Assembly (NCBI GenBank): GCA_028868305.1 | Contig: JAGWUS010000027.1 | Coordinates: 1-50,751 of the forward strand | Direction of reading: 5' to 3' | Length of the DNA stretch: 50,751 bases | Origin: Burkholderiales bacterium | GTDB lineage: Bacteria > Pseudomonadota > Gammaproteobacteria > Burkholderiales > Burkholderiaceae_C | Notes under the pieces: generated by a model | Database searches by the model: none | What the model was told of the DNA's origin: nothing | The model's input: only the letters and a program-made list of their open reading frames with translations | Position numbers and translations under genes: made by a program | Shown here: one piece after another, positions 35,420 to 45,063 of the stretch | Layout of the letters: each line of letters starts with the position of its first letter | How positions within the stretch are numbered: the first letter of the stretch is position 1

Positions 35420-37198
35420 CTAGGCATTGAACTGCAGTGCTGCGAGTCCCGCGTATACGCCACCGCGCGCCACCAACTCGGCGTGGGTTCCGTGCTCCAC
35501 CAGCTTGCCATGGTCCAGCACCACGATCAGGTCAGCCTTTTGCACCGTGGCCAGCCGGTGGGCAATGACCAGGGTGGTGCGGTCGCGCATGGCGCTCTCC
35601 AGGGCGGCTTGCACCATGCGCTCGCTCTCGGCGTCCAGCGCACTGGTGGCTTCGTCCAGCAGCAGCAGGGGTGGATTTTTCAGCATGGCACGTGCGATGG
35701 CAATGCGCTGGCGTTGTCCGCCGGACAGGCGCACGCCGCGCTCACCCAGGAATGTTTCGTAGCCCTCAGGCAGGCTGGTGATGAACTCATGGGCAAATGC
35801 GGCTTGGGCGGCCGCCTTGACTTCGGCATCAGACGCGTCGGGCTTGCCGTAGCGAATGTTCTCTAGCGCACTGCTGGAAAAAATCACGGCATCCTGCGGC
35901 ACGATGCCCACGCGCTGGCGCAGCGCATGCAGCGCTTGCTGGCGTGTCTCCACGCCGTCGAGCACGATGTTCCCGCTTTGCGGATCGTAGTAGCGCAACA
36001 GCAACTGAAACACCGTACTCTTACCCGCCCCGCTGGGCCCGACGATGGCCACCGTCTGGCCAGGCTGCACATCCAGGCTGAAGTTTTGCAGCGCTGGCTG
36101 CAAGGGGCGCGATGGATAGTGGAAATTGATCGCTTCAAATTTGATAGCACTTCCTGCAGTCGGCATGGGGGCTAGGGCCGGATTCGAGGGTGAAGTAATG
36201 GGTGACTGGGTGCCCAGCAACTCCATCAGCCGTTCGGTGGCACCGGCGGCACGCAGCAGGTCGCCATACACCTCGCCCAATACCGCAAACGCGCTGGCCA
36301 GAATGATCACGTACACCACGGTCTGGCCCAGATGCCCGGCAGTAATGCGACCATCCGCCACCGCCTGCGTGCCCTGGTACAAGCCCCACAAGAGCGCGGC
36401 GGACGTGGCGATGATGATGAATGCCACCAGCACGGCCCGCATGCGGCTGCGCTTGGTGGCCGTGGCAAAGGCGTTGTCGGTAGAGGTCACAAAGCGCTGC
36501 GTCTCGCGCCCCTCGGCGGTGTAGCTTTGCACCACGGGGATGGCATTGAGTACCTCGGCGGCAATGGCGCTGGAGTCGGCCACGCGGTCTTGCGAAGCGC
36601 GTGAGAGCTTGCGCACCCGCCGCCCGAACCACAGGCTGGGCAGCACGATCAGTACCAGTACCACCAGCACCTGCAGCATCACTACCGGGTTGGTCCACAC
36701 CAGCACGCCCAGTGCGCCCACGCCCATTACCGCATTGCGCAGCCCCATGCTTAGCGACGAGCCCACCACGGTTTGCACGAGTGTGGTGTCGGCGCTCAGT
36801 CGCGAGAGCACCTCGCCGGTTTGTGTGGTTTCAAAAAACTCGGGGCTTTGCTTGAGCACATGGCTGTACACCGCATTGCGCAGGTCTGCGGTGACCCGCT
36901 CGCCCAGCCAGCTCACCATGTAAAAGCGGCAGGCCGAAAACAGGCCTAACGCCACTGCCACTGCAAACAGCGCCGCAAAGTGCTCGCGCAGCGCCATCAC
37001 CTGGGCGCCCTTGTCGGCCTGGACCAGCCCCCCATCTATCAGGCTGCGCAGCGCCACCGGAAAGGCCAGTGTGGCGCCCGCCGCCAGCACCAGAAACACA
37101 AGTGCCAACGCAATGCGGCCCCGGTAGGGCTGCAGGAAGGGCAACAGGCCGGAGATGGATTTGGGGTTGGTGGATTTGGGGCGGTCGGATGAGGTCAT
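35420..37198 (-). CDS. ABC exporter half-transporter, MsbA/TAP-like
   Basis: This 592-residue protein fuses a six-helix membrane domain (residues about 20-310; motif GEVLSRLSADTTLVQTVVGSSL) to an ATPase. ATPase motifs: Walker A GPSGAGKST, signature LSGGQRQR, Walker B LLLLDEATSALD, switch VIAHRL. It would work as a homodimer; substrate unknown, with lipid or multidrug export the usual roles. Residues about 338-356, the linker between the two domains, come from a dispersed repeat (36130-36184) that stays in frame. It follows the lipocalin-like gene by 6 bases, so the two are likely co-transcribed. Confidence 0.92.
   Translation of the reverse strand: MTSSDRPKSTNPKSISGLLPFLQPYRGRIALALVFLVLAAGATLAFPVALRSLIDGGLVQADKGAQVMALREHFAALFAVAVALGLFSACRFYMVSWLGERVTADLRNAVYSHVLKQSPEFFETTQTGEVLSRLSADTTLVQTVVGSSLSMGLRNAVMGVGALGVLVWTNPVVMLQVLVVLVLIVLPSLWFGRRVRKLSRASQDRVADSSAIAAEVLNAIPVVQSYTAEGRETQRFVTSTDNAFATATKRSRMRAVLVAFIIIATSAALLWGLYQGTQAVADGRITAGHLGQTVVYVIILASAFAVLGEVYGDLLRAAGATERLMELLGTQSPITSPSNPALAPMPTAGSAIKFEAINFHYPSRPLQPALQNFSLDVQPGQTVAIVGPSGAGKSTVFQLLLRYYDPQSGNIVLDGVETRQQALHALRQRVGIVPQDAVIFSSSALENIRYGKPDASDAEVKAAAQAAFAHEFITSLPEGYETFLGERGVRLSGGQRQRIAIARAMLKNPPLLLLDEATSALDAESERMVQAALESAMRDRTTLVIAHRLATVQKADLIVVLDHGKLVEHGTHAELVARGGVYAGLAALQFNA
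36130..36184 (+). repeat. Interspersed repeat copy 6 (inside ABC exporter gene)
   Basis: Plus-strand landmarks TTCAAATTTGATAGCACTTC and GGGGGCTAGGGCCGGATT at the usual spacing. The gene reads the reverse strand, giving NPALAPMPTAGSAIKFEA. The FtsX-permease copy, in the same relative orientation, reads PPARMESAQTATFFVA in the same frame. Confidence 0.6.
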
Positions 37199-37204
37199 GG
37201 CTAT

Positions 37205-38317
37205 CTAGATCTTGAGAGCTGCAGCATACCCGGTCATCTCGAGGTAGCCGCGTCCCACCAATTGTTGCTTGCTGTCCCATGCCTCGCACAGGCCTTCCCA
37301 GTAGATGGAGCCCGTGGATTGGCGACTGTCGAGTTCTTGGTTGTCCACCATGGCCCGGATGGTGTAAAAGTCTGCCGGGGTGCGCACGATCCACTCCACC
37401 GGATAACTGGCTTTGCTCATGGCGCTGCGCCAGGTGCGCTGGGGGCGAAAAAGCACCTCACCGCGCGAAAACACATACCGTGTGCCGCTGCCGCCCGCGC
37501 CACCGCTGCGAAACGATCCTCCGTCCCACAGCGCACGCCCTTCTTTGTCGCGCAGCTGGAAGGCAGTGAGCGCGCTGCCATCGAACAGGTTGATACCGAT
37601 CCAGTCCCAGCCTACGGCCTGAGGGTGCAGCACTTCCTGGCTCCATTCGTGGTCCAGCCAGGCCACACTGCCGGATTCCAGCGCTTTGCGCTCGCCCTGG
37701 ATGGCAATGCTGCCGCTCACTTGCAGTTGCGGCATGCTGTAGTAGTAGCTGACCTGCTTATCTTCCGGCCCTTTGCGTGAAAGACCCTCCACACCTTGCA
37801 GTAGCACTGGCTGGGTGGCTTTGAAAGTGAGGTCCATCGAGAAGTCGGTTGCGGGAATAAGCGCCTGCAGGTCAGCACCCGTGCGCCGCAGTGACCAGTC
37901 GCGTAGCACCACGCTGGTGTCTTGCAGGCTGGCAGATGCAGTGTCGGCCGGGTTGCGACCTGCGGGCTCGCCAGACCAGCGCGCTATGCGCTGGTCGTGC
38001 CACAGTTTTTTGCCACGCACGTCGGTCACTGCGGCATGCGCAAACAGCAGTTGCCTGGCAGCCAGCCGGCTCTGCATGGCTTGTGTGGTATCGACCCGGC
38101 TGCGAAAAAACGTGACCTGAAATCCCAGCGCCGCCTGCACCCCCGTCACATTGGCGTAGCCGGTGAGGTACCACCACTCCGTGGCGGTGTCGGGGTGTGC
38201 CCCGGCGTCGCGGGGGAAGGTGAGCGTCCTTCTGGGCAAAGCCCATGCCGGCGGAATGGCGCCGGCAAAAACGCCCGCCAGTACCGGCATAGCCAGCAGA
38301 GCGCGGCGGTTCAGCAT
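37205..38317 (-). CDS. Lipocalin-like (CrtC/AttH) secreted protein
   Basis: The 370-residue precursor has an N-terminal signal (LNRRALLAMPVLAGVFAGAIPPAWA) and two lipocalin-like barrels of the CrtC/AttH type: HPDTATEWWYLTGY near the N-terminus and DHEWSQEVLHPQAVGWDWIGINLFDGSALTAFQLRD near the middle. Such genes often sit beside FtsX/LolD-type transporter genes; here the large FtsX-type permease is 2.4 kb upstream on the same strand, with a GGDEF-EAL gene between. A hydrophobic-molecule carrier role is plausible. Annotation as carotenoid hydratase would be misleading, since no carotenoid genes are near. The start at 38317 lacks a clear ribosome site. Confidence 0.82.
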   Translation of the reverse strand: MLNRRALLAMPVLAGVFAGAIPPAWALPRRTLTFPRDAGAHPDTATEWWYLTGYANVTGVQAALGFQVTFFRSRVDTTQAMQSRLAARQLLFAHAAVTDVRGKKLWHDQRIARWSGEPAGRNPADTASASLQDTSVVLRDWSLRRTGADLQALIPATDFSMDLTFKATQPVLLQGVEGLSRKGPEDKQVSYYYSMPQLQVSGSIAIQGERKALESGSVAWLDHEWSQEVLHPQAVGWDWIGINLFDGSALTAFQLRDKEGRALWDGGSFRSGGAGGSGTRYVFSRGEVLFRPQRTWRSAMSKASYPVEWIVRTPADFYTIRAMVDNQELDSRQSTGSIYWEGLCEAWDSKQQLVGRGYLEMTGYAAALKI

Positions 38318-38327
38318 GCTACTTTGG

Positions 38328-40763
38328 TCATCCCGCCCAGGCGCGTTCAAAATCGTTTGCGGACATAGGGCGGGCAAACAGATAGCCCTGCCCATAGTCA
38401 CAGCCGGCACCCACCAAAAGGTCGCGCTGCTCCGTAGTGTCCACGCCCTCTGCCACCACCTTCATGCCGAGTTCGTGGGCCATCACGATAATGGCCTTGC
38501 ACAAGGCAAGATCGGTGGCGCCTACGTGCAGGTTGCGCACAAAGGACTGGTCGATCTTGATGTAGTCAATCGCGAACCGTTGCAGGTAGGTGAGTGACGA
38601 ATATCCGGTGCCGAAATCGTCCAGGGAAACCTTCATGCCCGCGTTCGCCAGGTCCTGCAGTTGCGCCAGTGTTCCGCTGGATGCCTCCAGGAGCAGACCC
38701 TCGGTGATTTCAACGGTGATGCTGTTGCCTGGCAGACCCAACTGCCGTAGCACGTCGCCCCAGGGCTTGCGGTTGGTCGCTTGAAACTGGACCGGTGACT
38801 TGTTGACGCTGATCTGGAAATCCGGGTGCAGTGTTGCGCGCCAGTGCTGCACCTGCGTGGCCGATGTGCGGAACACCCATTCACCGATCTCCACGATCAA
38901 TCCATTCGACTCGGCAATGCCGATGAACTCGGACGGCCGGACCAGTCCGCGCTGCGGGTGATGCCAGCGCAGCAATGCTTCGGCCTTATGCACCACGCCG
39001 CTGGCCAGTTGGACAATGGGCTGGTACATCACTTCAAACTGTTCTGCACCCAGGGCCAGGCGCAAATCTGCAGCCAGGCGCAGGCGGGTTTGGGCCGCTT
39101 CCTGTAACTCCGGGGTGAAAAAGCTGTAGCGGTTACGCCCTGCACCCTTGGCGACATAGAGGGCCTGGTCCGCATGTTTGAACAGGTCTTCCACCACGGT
39201 GGCATCCTGGGGATAGAGCGCGATGCCCATGCTGGCCGATACGAAAACCTGTTCGGTACCCAGTTGGAACACGGCCGAAAGCCGGTCCAGAATGCCCTGC
39301 AGCAGGGCCTCAAGTGCATCTTGGGCCGGGGCCGTGTTCAATAGGACGGTGAATTCATCCCCGCCCATGCGCGCCACGGTGTCCATGGGGTCCAGTGACT
39401 GAAGAATGCGCTGGGCGGCTTCCACCAGCAGCATGTCGCCTTTGTCATGTCCCAGAGTGTCATTGACTTCCTTGAAGTGGTCCAGGTCAATGAACAGCAC
39501 CGCAACGCTGTGGTCGTTTTTCTGGCTGCGCTGGATGGCCGTTTGCAGTCGTTCGCGCAGGGTCCGGCGGTTGGGCAAGCCCGTCAGCGGGTCAAAATGG
39601 GCCTGGCGCCATACCGTGGCCTCCGCGTCCTTGCGGTTGGAAATATCCGTGTGGGTGCCTATCATGCGCACGGGTTTGCCCTGCACATCCCATTCAATCA
39701 CCATGCCCCGCGTGAGCACCCATTTCCAGCTGCCGTCGGCGCAGCGCACGCGGTGCTCGTTGCTGTAGGTCGGTGTTTCGTGTTTGAAATAGGCCTGCTG
39801 ATCGCGGATCAACTGCGCTTTGTCGTCAGGGTGAACGATGTCATGGTACTCATCGGACTGCTCCCACACCTTGTCCTGGCTGTAGCCGTACATTTCCTTG
39901 TACCGGCGCGAGTAGTACTCGCGCCCCGCCTGGATATGCCAGTCCCAGACGCCATCGCCAGTGCTCTCCAGGGCCAGCTTCCAGCGGGCCTCGCTGTCTC
40001 GCAACTCGGCATCGGCATATTTGCGTCCGGTGATGTCCAGCACGATTCCGTTGCGCACCTGACCCTCGGGACCGTCGCTCACGAAGGACGATGCCATTTG
40101 CACCCATTTCACGGTGCCGTCGTTGAGGACGATCCGGAACTCGATGTCCATGGGCGACTTGTCCCGCAAAGCCTGCGCAACGACTTGCTCCACACGGACG
40201 CGGTCTTCCGGGTGGCGACACGCGCGCAGGATGTTCCCATCGGCCATGACTTCATCGGGCTCAATGTGGTACAGCGCGCGCACTCCGGAGCTGACGAAAA
40301 TGAATTCCGCCGTGCGACCGGGTGGATAGAGGATGCGGTACAGCATGCCCGGAACCTGAGACGCCATTTCCCGCAACAGTGACTCGCTGGCCGCAAGCGT
40401 CTGCTGGGACACGAAGGTTTCCGTGATGTCCTCAACCGTGCCTTCGTAATAAAGCGCCTTGCCCTGTGCATCGCGTACCAGGTGGGCGTTTTCCCGAATC
40501 CAGCCGCGTCGGCGGGATTTGTGCCAGAACACTTCTGACACGAAATTCACCACCCGTCCATCGCGTTCCATCAGTGTCCGGAAAGCTTCGCGCCGGGCAG
40601 GGTCCACGTACCATTCCTGGGCGATGTCGTTCACCCCAGCGATCAAATCCGCTTCACTCGCATAGCCATTGAGCCGCACCAGGGTTGCATTGGCGCGCAG
40701 CATCTGACCAGACTCGGTGGACTGGTAGGCCCCAATGGGAAGAAAGTCGAACAGTGTGGTCAT
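38328..40763 (-). CDS. PAS-PAS-PAS-GGDEF-EAL cyclic-di-GMP protein
   Basis: This 811-residue protein has three PAS domains (about residues 5-115, 130-255, 265-385; the second and third with PAC ends ITGRKYADAELRDSEA and ISNRKDAEATVWRQ), then a GGDEF domain with intact ARMGGDEF near residue 466 and an EAL domain with intact KAEALLRW near 593, plus DDFGTGYSSLTYLQRF and IDQSFVRNL. It has no membrane helix, so it is cytosolic. Both active sites look complete, so it could make or break cyclic-di-GMP depending on signal. It lies between the FtsX-permease gene and the lipocalin-like gene, all on the minus strand. Confidence 0.93.
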   Translation of the reverse strand: MTTLFDFLPIGAYQSTESGQMLRANATLVRLNGYASEADLIAGVNDIAQEWYVDPARREAFRTLMERDGRVVNFVSEVFWHKSRRRGWIRENAHLVRDAQGKALYYEGTVEDITETFVSQQTLAASESLLREMASQVPGMLYRILYPPGRTAEFIFVSSGVRALYHIEPDEVMADGNILRACRHPEDRVRVEQVVAQALRDKSPMDIEFRIVLNDGTVKWVQMASSFVSDGPEGQVRNGIVLDITGRKYADAELRDSEARWKLALESTGDGVWDWHIQAGREYYSRRYKEMYGYSQDKVWEQSDEYHDIVHPDDKAQLIRDQQAYFKHETPTYSNEHRVRCADGSWKWVLTRGMVIEWDVQGKPVRMIGTHTDISNRKDAEATVWRQAHFDPLTGLPNRRTLRERLQTAIQRSQKNDHSVAVLFIDLDHFKEVNDTLGHDKGDMLLVEAAQRILQSLDPMDTVARMGGDEFTVLLNTAPAQDALEALLQGILDRLSAVFQLGTEQVFVSASMGIALYPQDATVVEDLFKHADQALYVAKGAGRNRYSFFTPELQEAAQTRLRLAADLRLALGAEQFEVMYQPIVQLASGVVHKAEALLRWHHPQRGLVRPSEFIGIAESNGLIVEIGEWVFRTSATQVQHWRATLHPDFQISVNKSPVQFQATNRKPWGDVLRQLGLPGNSITVEITEGLLLEASSGTLAQLQDLANAGMKVSLDDFGTGYSSLTYLQRFAIDYIKIDQSFVRNLHVGATDLALCKAIIVMAHELGMKVVAEGVDTTEQRDLLVGAGCDYGQGYLFARPMSANDFERAWAG

Positions 40764-40776
40764 GTGCCTACGGACT

Positions 40777-43395
40777 TTACCAGTCCTCTCTCACCGCCAG
40801 TACCGCTTCACGGCCTGCCGCCGCGCGGGCGGAAATCCATGCGGCCAGGGTGCCGGCCAACACTACCGCCAGGCCCAGAACCAGCAGTCGCAGCCAGGGC
40901 AGCGTGAGTTCCATGGTCCAGTGAAAACTCTGCGGATTGACCACATGCACCAGCACCACGGCCACGGCCAGCCCCAGGGCAATACCGGCGAGGGCGCCCA
41001 GTGCCGTCCATGCGGCCCCCTCGCCAGCGACCACCTGCAGGATCTGCCGGCGGGTAAGACCCAGATGCACCAGCAGGCCAAACTCCTTGCGCCTCGCCAG
41101 TACCTGCGCGCTGAAGGAAGCCGCCACGCCAAACAGGCCAATGCCAATGGCGACAGCCTGCAGCCAGTAGGTCACCGCAAAGCTGCGGTCGAAAATCTTC
41201 AGGCTTGTGGCGCGGATCTCGCGGGCCGAGCCAAACTCCAGCAGCCCGCCCGCTTCTCCAGGCACGGCACCTGCCAGACGGTCGGCAATCTGGCGCAAGG
41301 CCTGTTCCACGGTGGCCGTCTCAACGTCGGGTGCGAGCCAGAAGGCCATGTCGTTGACGCGGCGGTCACCGCTCAGGCGCTCGAAATCGGCTTGTTCCAT
41401 GGCCACGGTGCCAAACTGGCGGGCATAGTCGCGCCATACGCCTGCTACGAAAAACGTAGCTGTCTGTGCAGATTCCATGCGGGCTGGAGGCATAAATAAT
41501 GCATCAAGCCTGGCAAAGTCGCTGCCAGGACGGGCGCCGTACAGGTCCACCATGGCTTCGCTCACGTAGATGCCGATGCGCCCGGGTGGCACCCTGAGCG
41601 GCTCGCCTTGCAATGGCAGGGAAATGGCGCCGTTGGGGCCATCGCGCAAAGGCCGCGCAATCAGCGTGACCGCCGGAAGGGCGGGATGGATCTGCAGCAG
41701 CAAGGTGCGTTGGCTGGTGACCCGTTCCACACCGGCAATGCGTGCAGCGGCTTGAACAAACGCCGGGTCCAGGTACGCTGTGTCGCCGGCACTGCTGTTG
41801 CCGGCGGCGCGCAGGTACAGCGATGCAGGCAGCACCGAGTCCAGCCACTGGATGACCGAGTTGCGGAAGCTGGCCACCATCACGGTAAGCGCCACGGCCA
41901 GGCTGAGCGAGGCCACCACGGCACTGATCGCCACCGCCGCACTCTGGCGCACGCGCCGCGTGCGCTCTATGGCCAGCATGGGCAAGGCCCGGCCCTGCAC
42001 CATTGGAGCCAGCCGGTCCAGCACCAGGCCCACCAGCCACGGCAGGGCAGTGATGCCACCCATGAGCAAGAGCGCGACGCTGGCGTAGGCCGCCAGTGGC
42101 ATGTCCCAGACCGGGGGTGCCAGTGCCAACAAGCACGCCGCGGCAAGCAGGGCAAGGCCCCATACCGGATGGACGCCATGCTCCCCGTTGGCGCCCAGTC
42201 CCTTGAGGGCTTGGGCTGGCGCCATACGCTGGGCCAGCCGCGCCGGTCCCCATGCACCGGCCAGGGCGGCAACCAGACCCATGGCACCAAACCCAAGAGC
42301 CGCTGGCGCGCTCCACTGCAAGGGTGGCGCGCTGCCCGCAAAGAAGCCGCCACCCAGGTCACCCCCCAGCACCTGCAGTGCTAATTGCGCCAGGCCGGTA
42401 CCCAGTGCGATCCCCAGGGCACTGCCGGCCATGCCCAGCGCTGCGGCTTCCCACAGCACCAGGCGCAGACGCTGGCCCGCGGTCAGGCCCAGCACCCCCA
42501 GCAGCGCAAACTGCTGCACCCGCCGGGTCACACTGAGTGCCAGCACCGAGAACACCAGAAAGCCCCCTGTAAACAACGCCACCAGCGCCAGCACCGTCAG
42601 GTTGACCCGGTAGGCGCGCGAGAGCTTGCCGATGCGTTGTGCCGGGTCGCCGGGTTCGCCCAGCACCAGGTGGCTGGGCCAGTCCTCCTGTGCCTGCAGC
42701 CTGCGTGCGAAGGCGGTGTGGTCAACGCCGCTGCGCAGACGGATGTCCATGCGGCTGACCTGCCCCGGTTTGCCAAAAAAATCCTGCGCAGCCGCAATAT
42801 CCATCACCGCCACAGGCCCACCTGCCGCGCGCACACTGCCGGCCACCCGCACCGGCTTGAATTGCATCGCCGATTGCAGACGCAAGGGGCCGCTTCCCAG
42901 CAGGGCCTGTGCCGTGGCGTTCAGAAAGACGGTTTCTGGCGCAAAGACGTCCAGGCGATCCGCATCCTGCGATGGCAGCGGCAAGAGATCCGGAGCAATA
43001 GCTCCCACCTGGGTGGCGTCCACTCCCACCACACGCAGCAAGGTTCGCTTGCCCGGCGCCGTGCCTGTGAGCGCGTAGGTATTGAACTCCAGCACAGGAG
43101 ATACCAGAGCAATCTCCGCATGGCCTTGCAGTCTGGACAGCATCGCTTCAGGTACCGACGCGCCTTGTGCCGAGGCCTGGCCTGCGCTGGCGCGCAGTTC
43201 CAGGTCGGGCTGCCCCCCCACCGAGCGTACGGCCTGCGAAAATTCGTCCAGCGCAGAAGCGTTGATCAGGTGCACCGAGAAGGCCAGCGCCACGCCCAGC
43301 ATCACTGATACCAGCGCCGCTGTATTGCGCCATGGGTGGTGGCGCAGTTCCTGCCAAGAAAAGCTCGTCAACAGGGGCAAGAGGGGGCTGCGCAT
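40777..43395 (-). CDS. Large FtsX-type ABC transporter permease
   Basis: This 872-residue membrane protein has an N-terminal helix (WRNTAALVSVMLGVALAFSVHLINAS), a large periplasmic domain, a first FtsX block (residues about 265-385), a middle helix set, a second periplasmic domain and a second FtsX block near the C-terminus (WLQAVAIGIGLFGVAASFSAQVLARRKEFGLLVHLGLTRRQI). This is the layout of LolC/MacB-like exporters that move lipoproteins or hydrophobic molecules from the inner membrane. No ATPase is fused or adjacent; the LolD-like gene at 47898-48551 is the best candidate partner. Residues about 632-651 come from a dispersed repeat. Confidence 0.88.
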   Translation of the reverse strand: MRSPLLPLLTSFSWQELRHHPWRNTAALVSVMLGVALAFSVHLINASALDEFSQAVRSVGGQPDLELRASAGQASAQGASVPEAMLSRLQGHAEIALVSPVLEFNTYALTGTAPGKRTLLRVVGVDATQVGAIAPDLLPLPSQDADRLDVFAPETVFLNATAQALLGSGPLRLQSAMQFKPVRVAGSVRAAGGPVAVMDIAAAQDFFGKPGQVSRMDIRLRSGVDHTAFARRLQAQEDWPSHLVLGEPGDPAQRIGKLSRAYRVNLTVLALVALFTGGFLVFSVLALSVTRRVQQFALLGVLGLTAGQRLRLVLWEAAALGMAGSALGIALGTGLAQLALQVLGGDLGGGFFAGSAPPLQWSAPAALGFGAMGLVAALAGAWGPARLAQRMAPAQALKGLGANGEHGVHPVWGLALLAAACLLALAPPVWDMPLAAYASVALLLMGGITALPWLVGLVLDRLAPMVQGRALPMLAIERTRRVRQSAAVAISAVVASLSLAVALTVMVASFRNSVIQWLDSVLPASLYLRAAGNSSAGDTAYLDPAFVQAAARIAGVERVTSQRTLLLQIHPALPAVTLIARPLRDGPNGAISLPLQGEPLRVPPGRIGIYVSEAMVDLYGARPGSDFARLDALFMPPARMESAQTATFFVAGVWRDYARQFGTVAMEQADFERLSGDRRVNDMAFWLAPDVETATVEQALRQIADRLAGAVPGEAGGLLEFGSAREIRATSLKIFDRSFAVTYWLQAVAIGIGLFGVAASFSAQVLARRKEFGLLVHLGLTRRQILQVVAGEGAAWTALGALAGIALGLAVAVVLVHVVNPQSFHWTMELTLPWLRLLVLGLAVVLAGTLAAWISARAAAGREAVLAVREDW
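41443..41498 (+). repeat. Interspersed repeat copy 7 (inside FtsX-permease gene)
   Basis: Plus-strand TGCTACGAAAAACGTAGCTG (a GCTACG/CGTAGC hairpin), then CTGTGCAGATTCCATGCGGG and CTGGAGGC. It is the clearest in-gene copy in this orientation. The gene reads the reverse strand as MPPARMESAQTATFFVA. Confidence 0.7.
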
Positions 43396-43452
43396 GGATG
43401 CATTGTCCGGTTTTTGGTACGGGCGCAGGATGATCCTACAATTCGTGCATGC

Positions 43453-43525
43453 ACCGGGGGTGTCCGTTCAAGGACTGAGAAATACCCCAAGAACCTGATC
43501 TGGGTCATGCCAGCGTAGGGAGCGT
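43453..43525 (+). promoter_or_regulatory. TPP riboswitch (thi box) of thiMED
   Basis: Conserved parts in order: CCGGGGGTG, GGACTGAGAAATACCCC, GAACCTGATCTGGGTCATGCC and AGCGTAGGGAG. This is the standard thiamine-pyrophosphate aptamer. It lies in the gap between the divergent FtsX-permease gene and thiM and is followed by a terminator hairpin, so TPP should switch off transcription. Confidence 0.95.
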
Positions 43526-43559
43526 GAAAGAACCCAGCCTTTCTGGCGAAGCTCTCAAC

Positions 43560-43584
43560 ATGCACCCGAGCCGGCGCATTTTTT
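43560..43584 (+). terminator. Riboswitch-controlled terminator before thiM
   Basis: ATGC-A-CC...GG-C-GCAT followed by TTTTTT: a short stem with one mismatch (43560-43579) and a T-run, ending 10 bases before the thiM start. It is the likely expression platform of the TPP riboswitch. The same T-run borders the TGGAG ribosome site. Confidence 0.65.
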
Positions 43585-43594
43585 GGAGCAACTG

Positions 43595-44434
43595 ATGACA
43601 ACGCAACTTTCCGTTTCCGATCTCTGGGCCGATGTACAGGCCGTGCGCGAGCGCTCGCCGCTGGTGCACAGCATCACTAATCTGGTGGTGATCAATCTCA
43701 ATGCCAATGTGCTGCTGGCCGCTGGTGCTTCACCGGTCATGGCCCATGCCCATGAAGAAGTCCGCGACATGGTGGGGATTGCCCAGTCGGTGGTTATCAA
43801 CATCGGTACGCTGGACCCTTACTGGGTGCAAAGCATGAAGCTGGCGCTGGCAGTGGCCAAGCTGCGCGGTATTCCGACGGTGCTGGACCCTGTGGGTGCA
43901 GGTGCCACGGCCTACCGCAACCAGGCGCTGGAAGAGTTGCTGGATGTGGCCTCGCCTACGGTGATTCGCGGCAATGGCTCCGAGATCATGAGCACGGCCG
44001 GTGCTGCCATCAAGACCCGCGGTGTGGACAGCAGTGCGGCCGCCAGTGATGCACTGGGTGCGGCGCAGGCGCTGGTACAGCGCACCAAAGGCACTGTATG
44101 TGTGAGTGGCGAGGTGGACCATATTGTGGACGCCCGGCAGCGTTGGGCGCGCCTGTTCAATGGCCATGTCTGGATGACCAGGATTACGGGCGTTGGCTGC
44201 TCGGCAACCGCGCTGATTGGTGCCTTCTGCGCCGTGCAACCCGACGCCTGGCGTGCCACTACCTCTGCCATGGCCCTGATGGGGCTGGCGGGCCAGATGG
44301 CTGCCGAGAAGTCGCAGTCGCGTGGTCTGGGGGTAGGCAGCATGGCAGTGCAGTTGCTGGACGAACTGCAGTTGCTGGACGAAGCCACCTTCATGCAGCG
44401 CGTCAAGCTGGATGTGGGTACGTGCCCGGCCTGA
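43595..44434 (+). CDS. thiM: Hydroxyethylthiazole kinase
   Basis: This 279-residue kinase phosphorylates 4-methyl-5-(2-hydroxyethyl)thiazole for thiamine salvage. Motifs: [58 protein letters not shown] and the catalytic [14 protein letters not shown]. The ATG at 43595 (MTTQLSV) follows TGGAG by 7 bases. It is the first gene of thiM-thiE-thiD under a TPP riboswitch. Confidence 0.96.
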   Translation: MTTQLSVSDLWADVQAVRERSPLVHSITNLVVINLNANVLLAAGASPVMAHAHEEVRDMVGIAQSVVINIGTLDPYWVQSMKLALAVAKLRGIPTVLDPVGAGATAYRNQALEELLDVASPTVIRGNGSEIMSTAGAAIKTRGVDSSAAASDALGAAQALVQRTKGTVCVSGEVDHIVDARQRWARLFNGHVWMTRITGVGCSATALIGAFCAVQPDAWRATTSAMALMGLAGQMAAEKSQSRGLGVGSMAVQLLDELQLLDEATFMQRVKLDVGTCPA

Positions 44435-45063
44435 GCCCCGAAATCCTGCGTTTGTACCTGGTCACCGACCAGGCCTTGACACGCGGGCGGCCACTGGCAG
44501 ACGTGGTGGCGGCTGCCGTGCACGGGGGGGTGACCTGCGTGCAGTTGCGCGAAAAGCATTCCGACACCCGCGATTTCATGGCGCAGGCCGTGATGCTGAA
44601 GGCCCTGCTGGCGCCACATGGCGTGCCCCTGGTGATCAACGACCGCATCGACATTGCCATGGCGTGCGTCGCCGAAGGTGTGCATCTGGGGCAAAGCGAT
44701 ATGCGGGTGCAGGACGCACGTCGCGTGCTGCCGCCCGGCGTGTTCATTGGCTGGTCTGTCGAAACAGGGGAGGACGTGGCGCAGAGCGCGGGTCTGCCGG
44801 TCGACTATCTGGGCGTGAGCCCGGTGTTTGCCACGCCAACCAAAACCGATACCAAAACACCCTGGGGGCTGGAGGGTTTGCGCCAGATACGCGCTGCGTC
44901 TGCCTTGCCCCTGGTCGCCATTGGGGGCATCCATGCGGGCAATGCGCAGGACGTGGTGCGCGCCGGTGCCGATGGCCTCGCAGTGGTGAGTGCCCTGTGT
45001 TCGGCTGACCGCCCGGAGGTGGCGGCCCGGGACTTGAAACGTTTGATTCTGGAGGCAAGGTAA
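44422..45063 (+). CDS. thiE: Thiamine-phosphate synthase
   Basis: This 213-residue TIM-barrel enzyme joins HMP-pyrophosphate and thiazole phosphate to thiamine phosphate. Motifs: [65 protein letters not shown] and [15 protein letters not shown] chose the GTG at 44422, which overlaps the thiM end by 13 bases, because it gives the normal N-terminus; longer frames read out of thiM sense. It overlaps thiD by one base (TAATG). Confidence 0.93.
   Translation: MPGLSPEILRLYLVTDQALTRGRPLADVVAAAVHGGVTCVQLREKHSDTRDFMAQAVMLKALLAPHGVPLVINDRIDIAMACVAEGVHLGQSDMRVQDARRVLPPGVFIGWSVETGEDVAQSAGLPVDYLGVSPVFATPTKTDTKTPWGLEGLRQIRAASALPLVAIGGIHAGNAQDVVRAGADGLAVVSALCSADRPEVAARDLKRLILEAR

Noticed and set aside
37199..37250. 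Repeat-like stretch at the 3' end of the lipocalin-like gene
   Set aside because: It encodes GRGYLEMTGYAAALK, a normal C-terminus for this family, and lacks the second repeat block.
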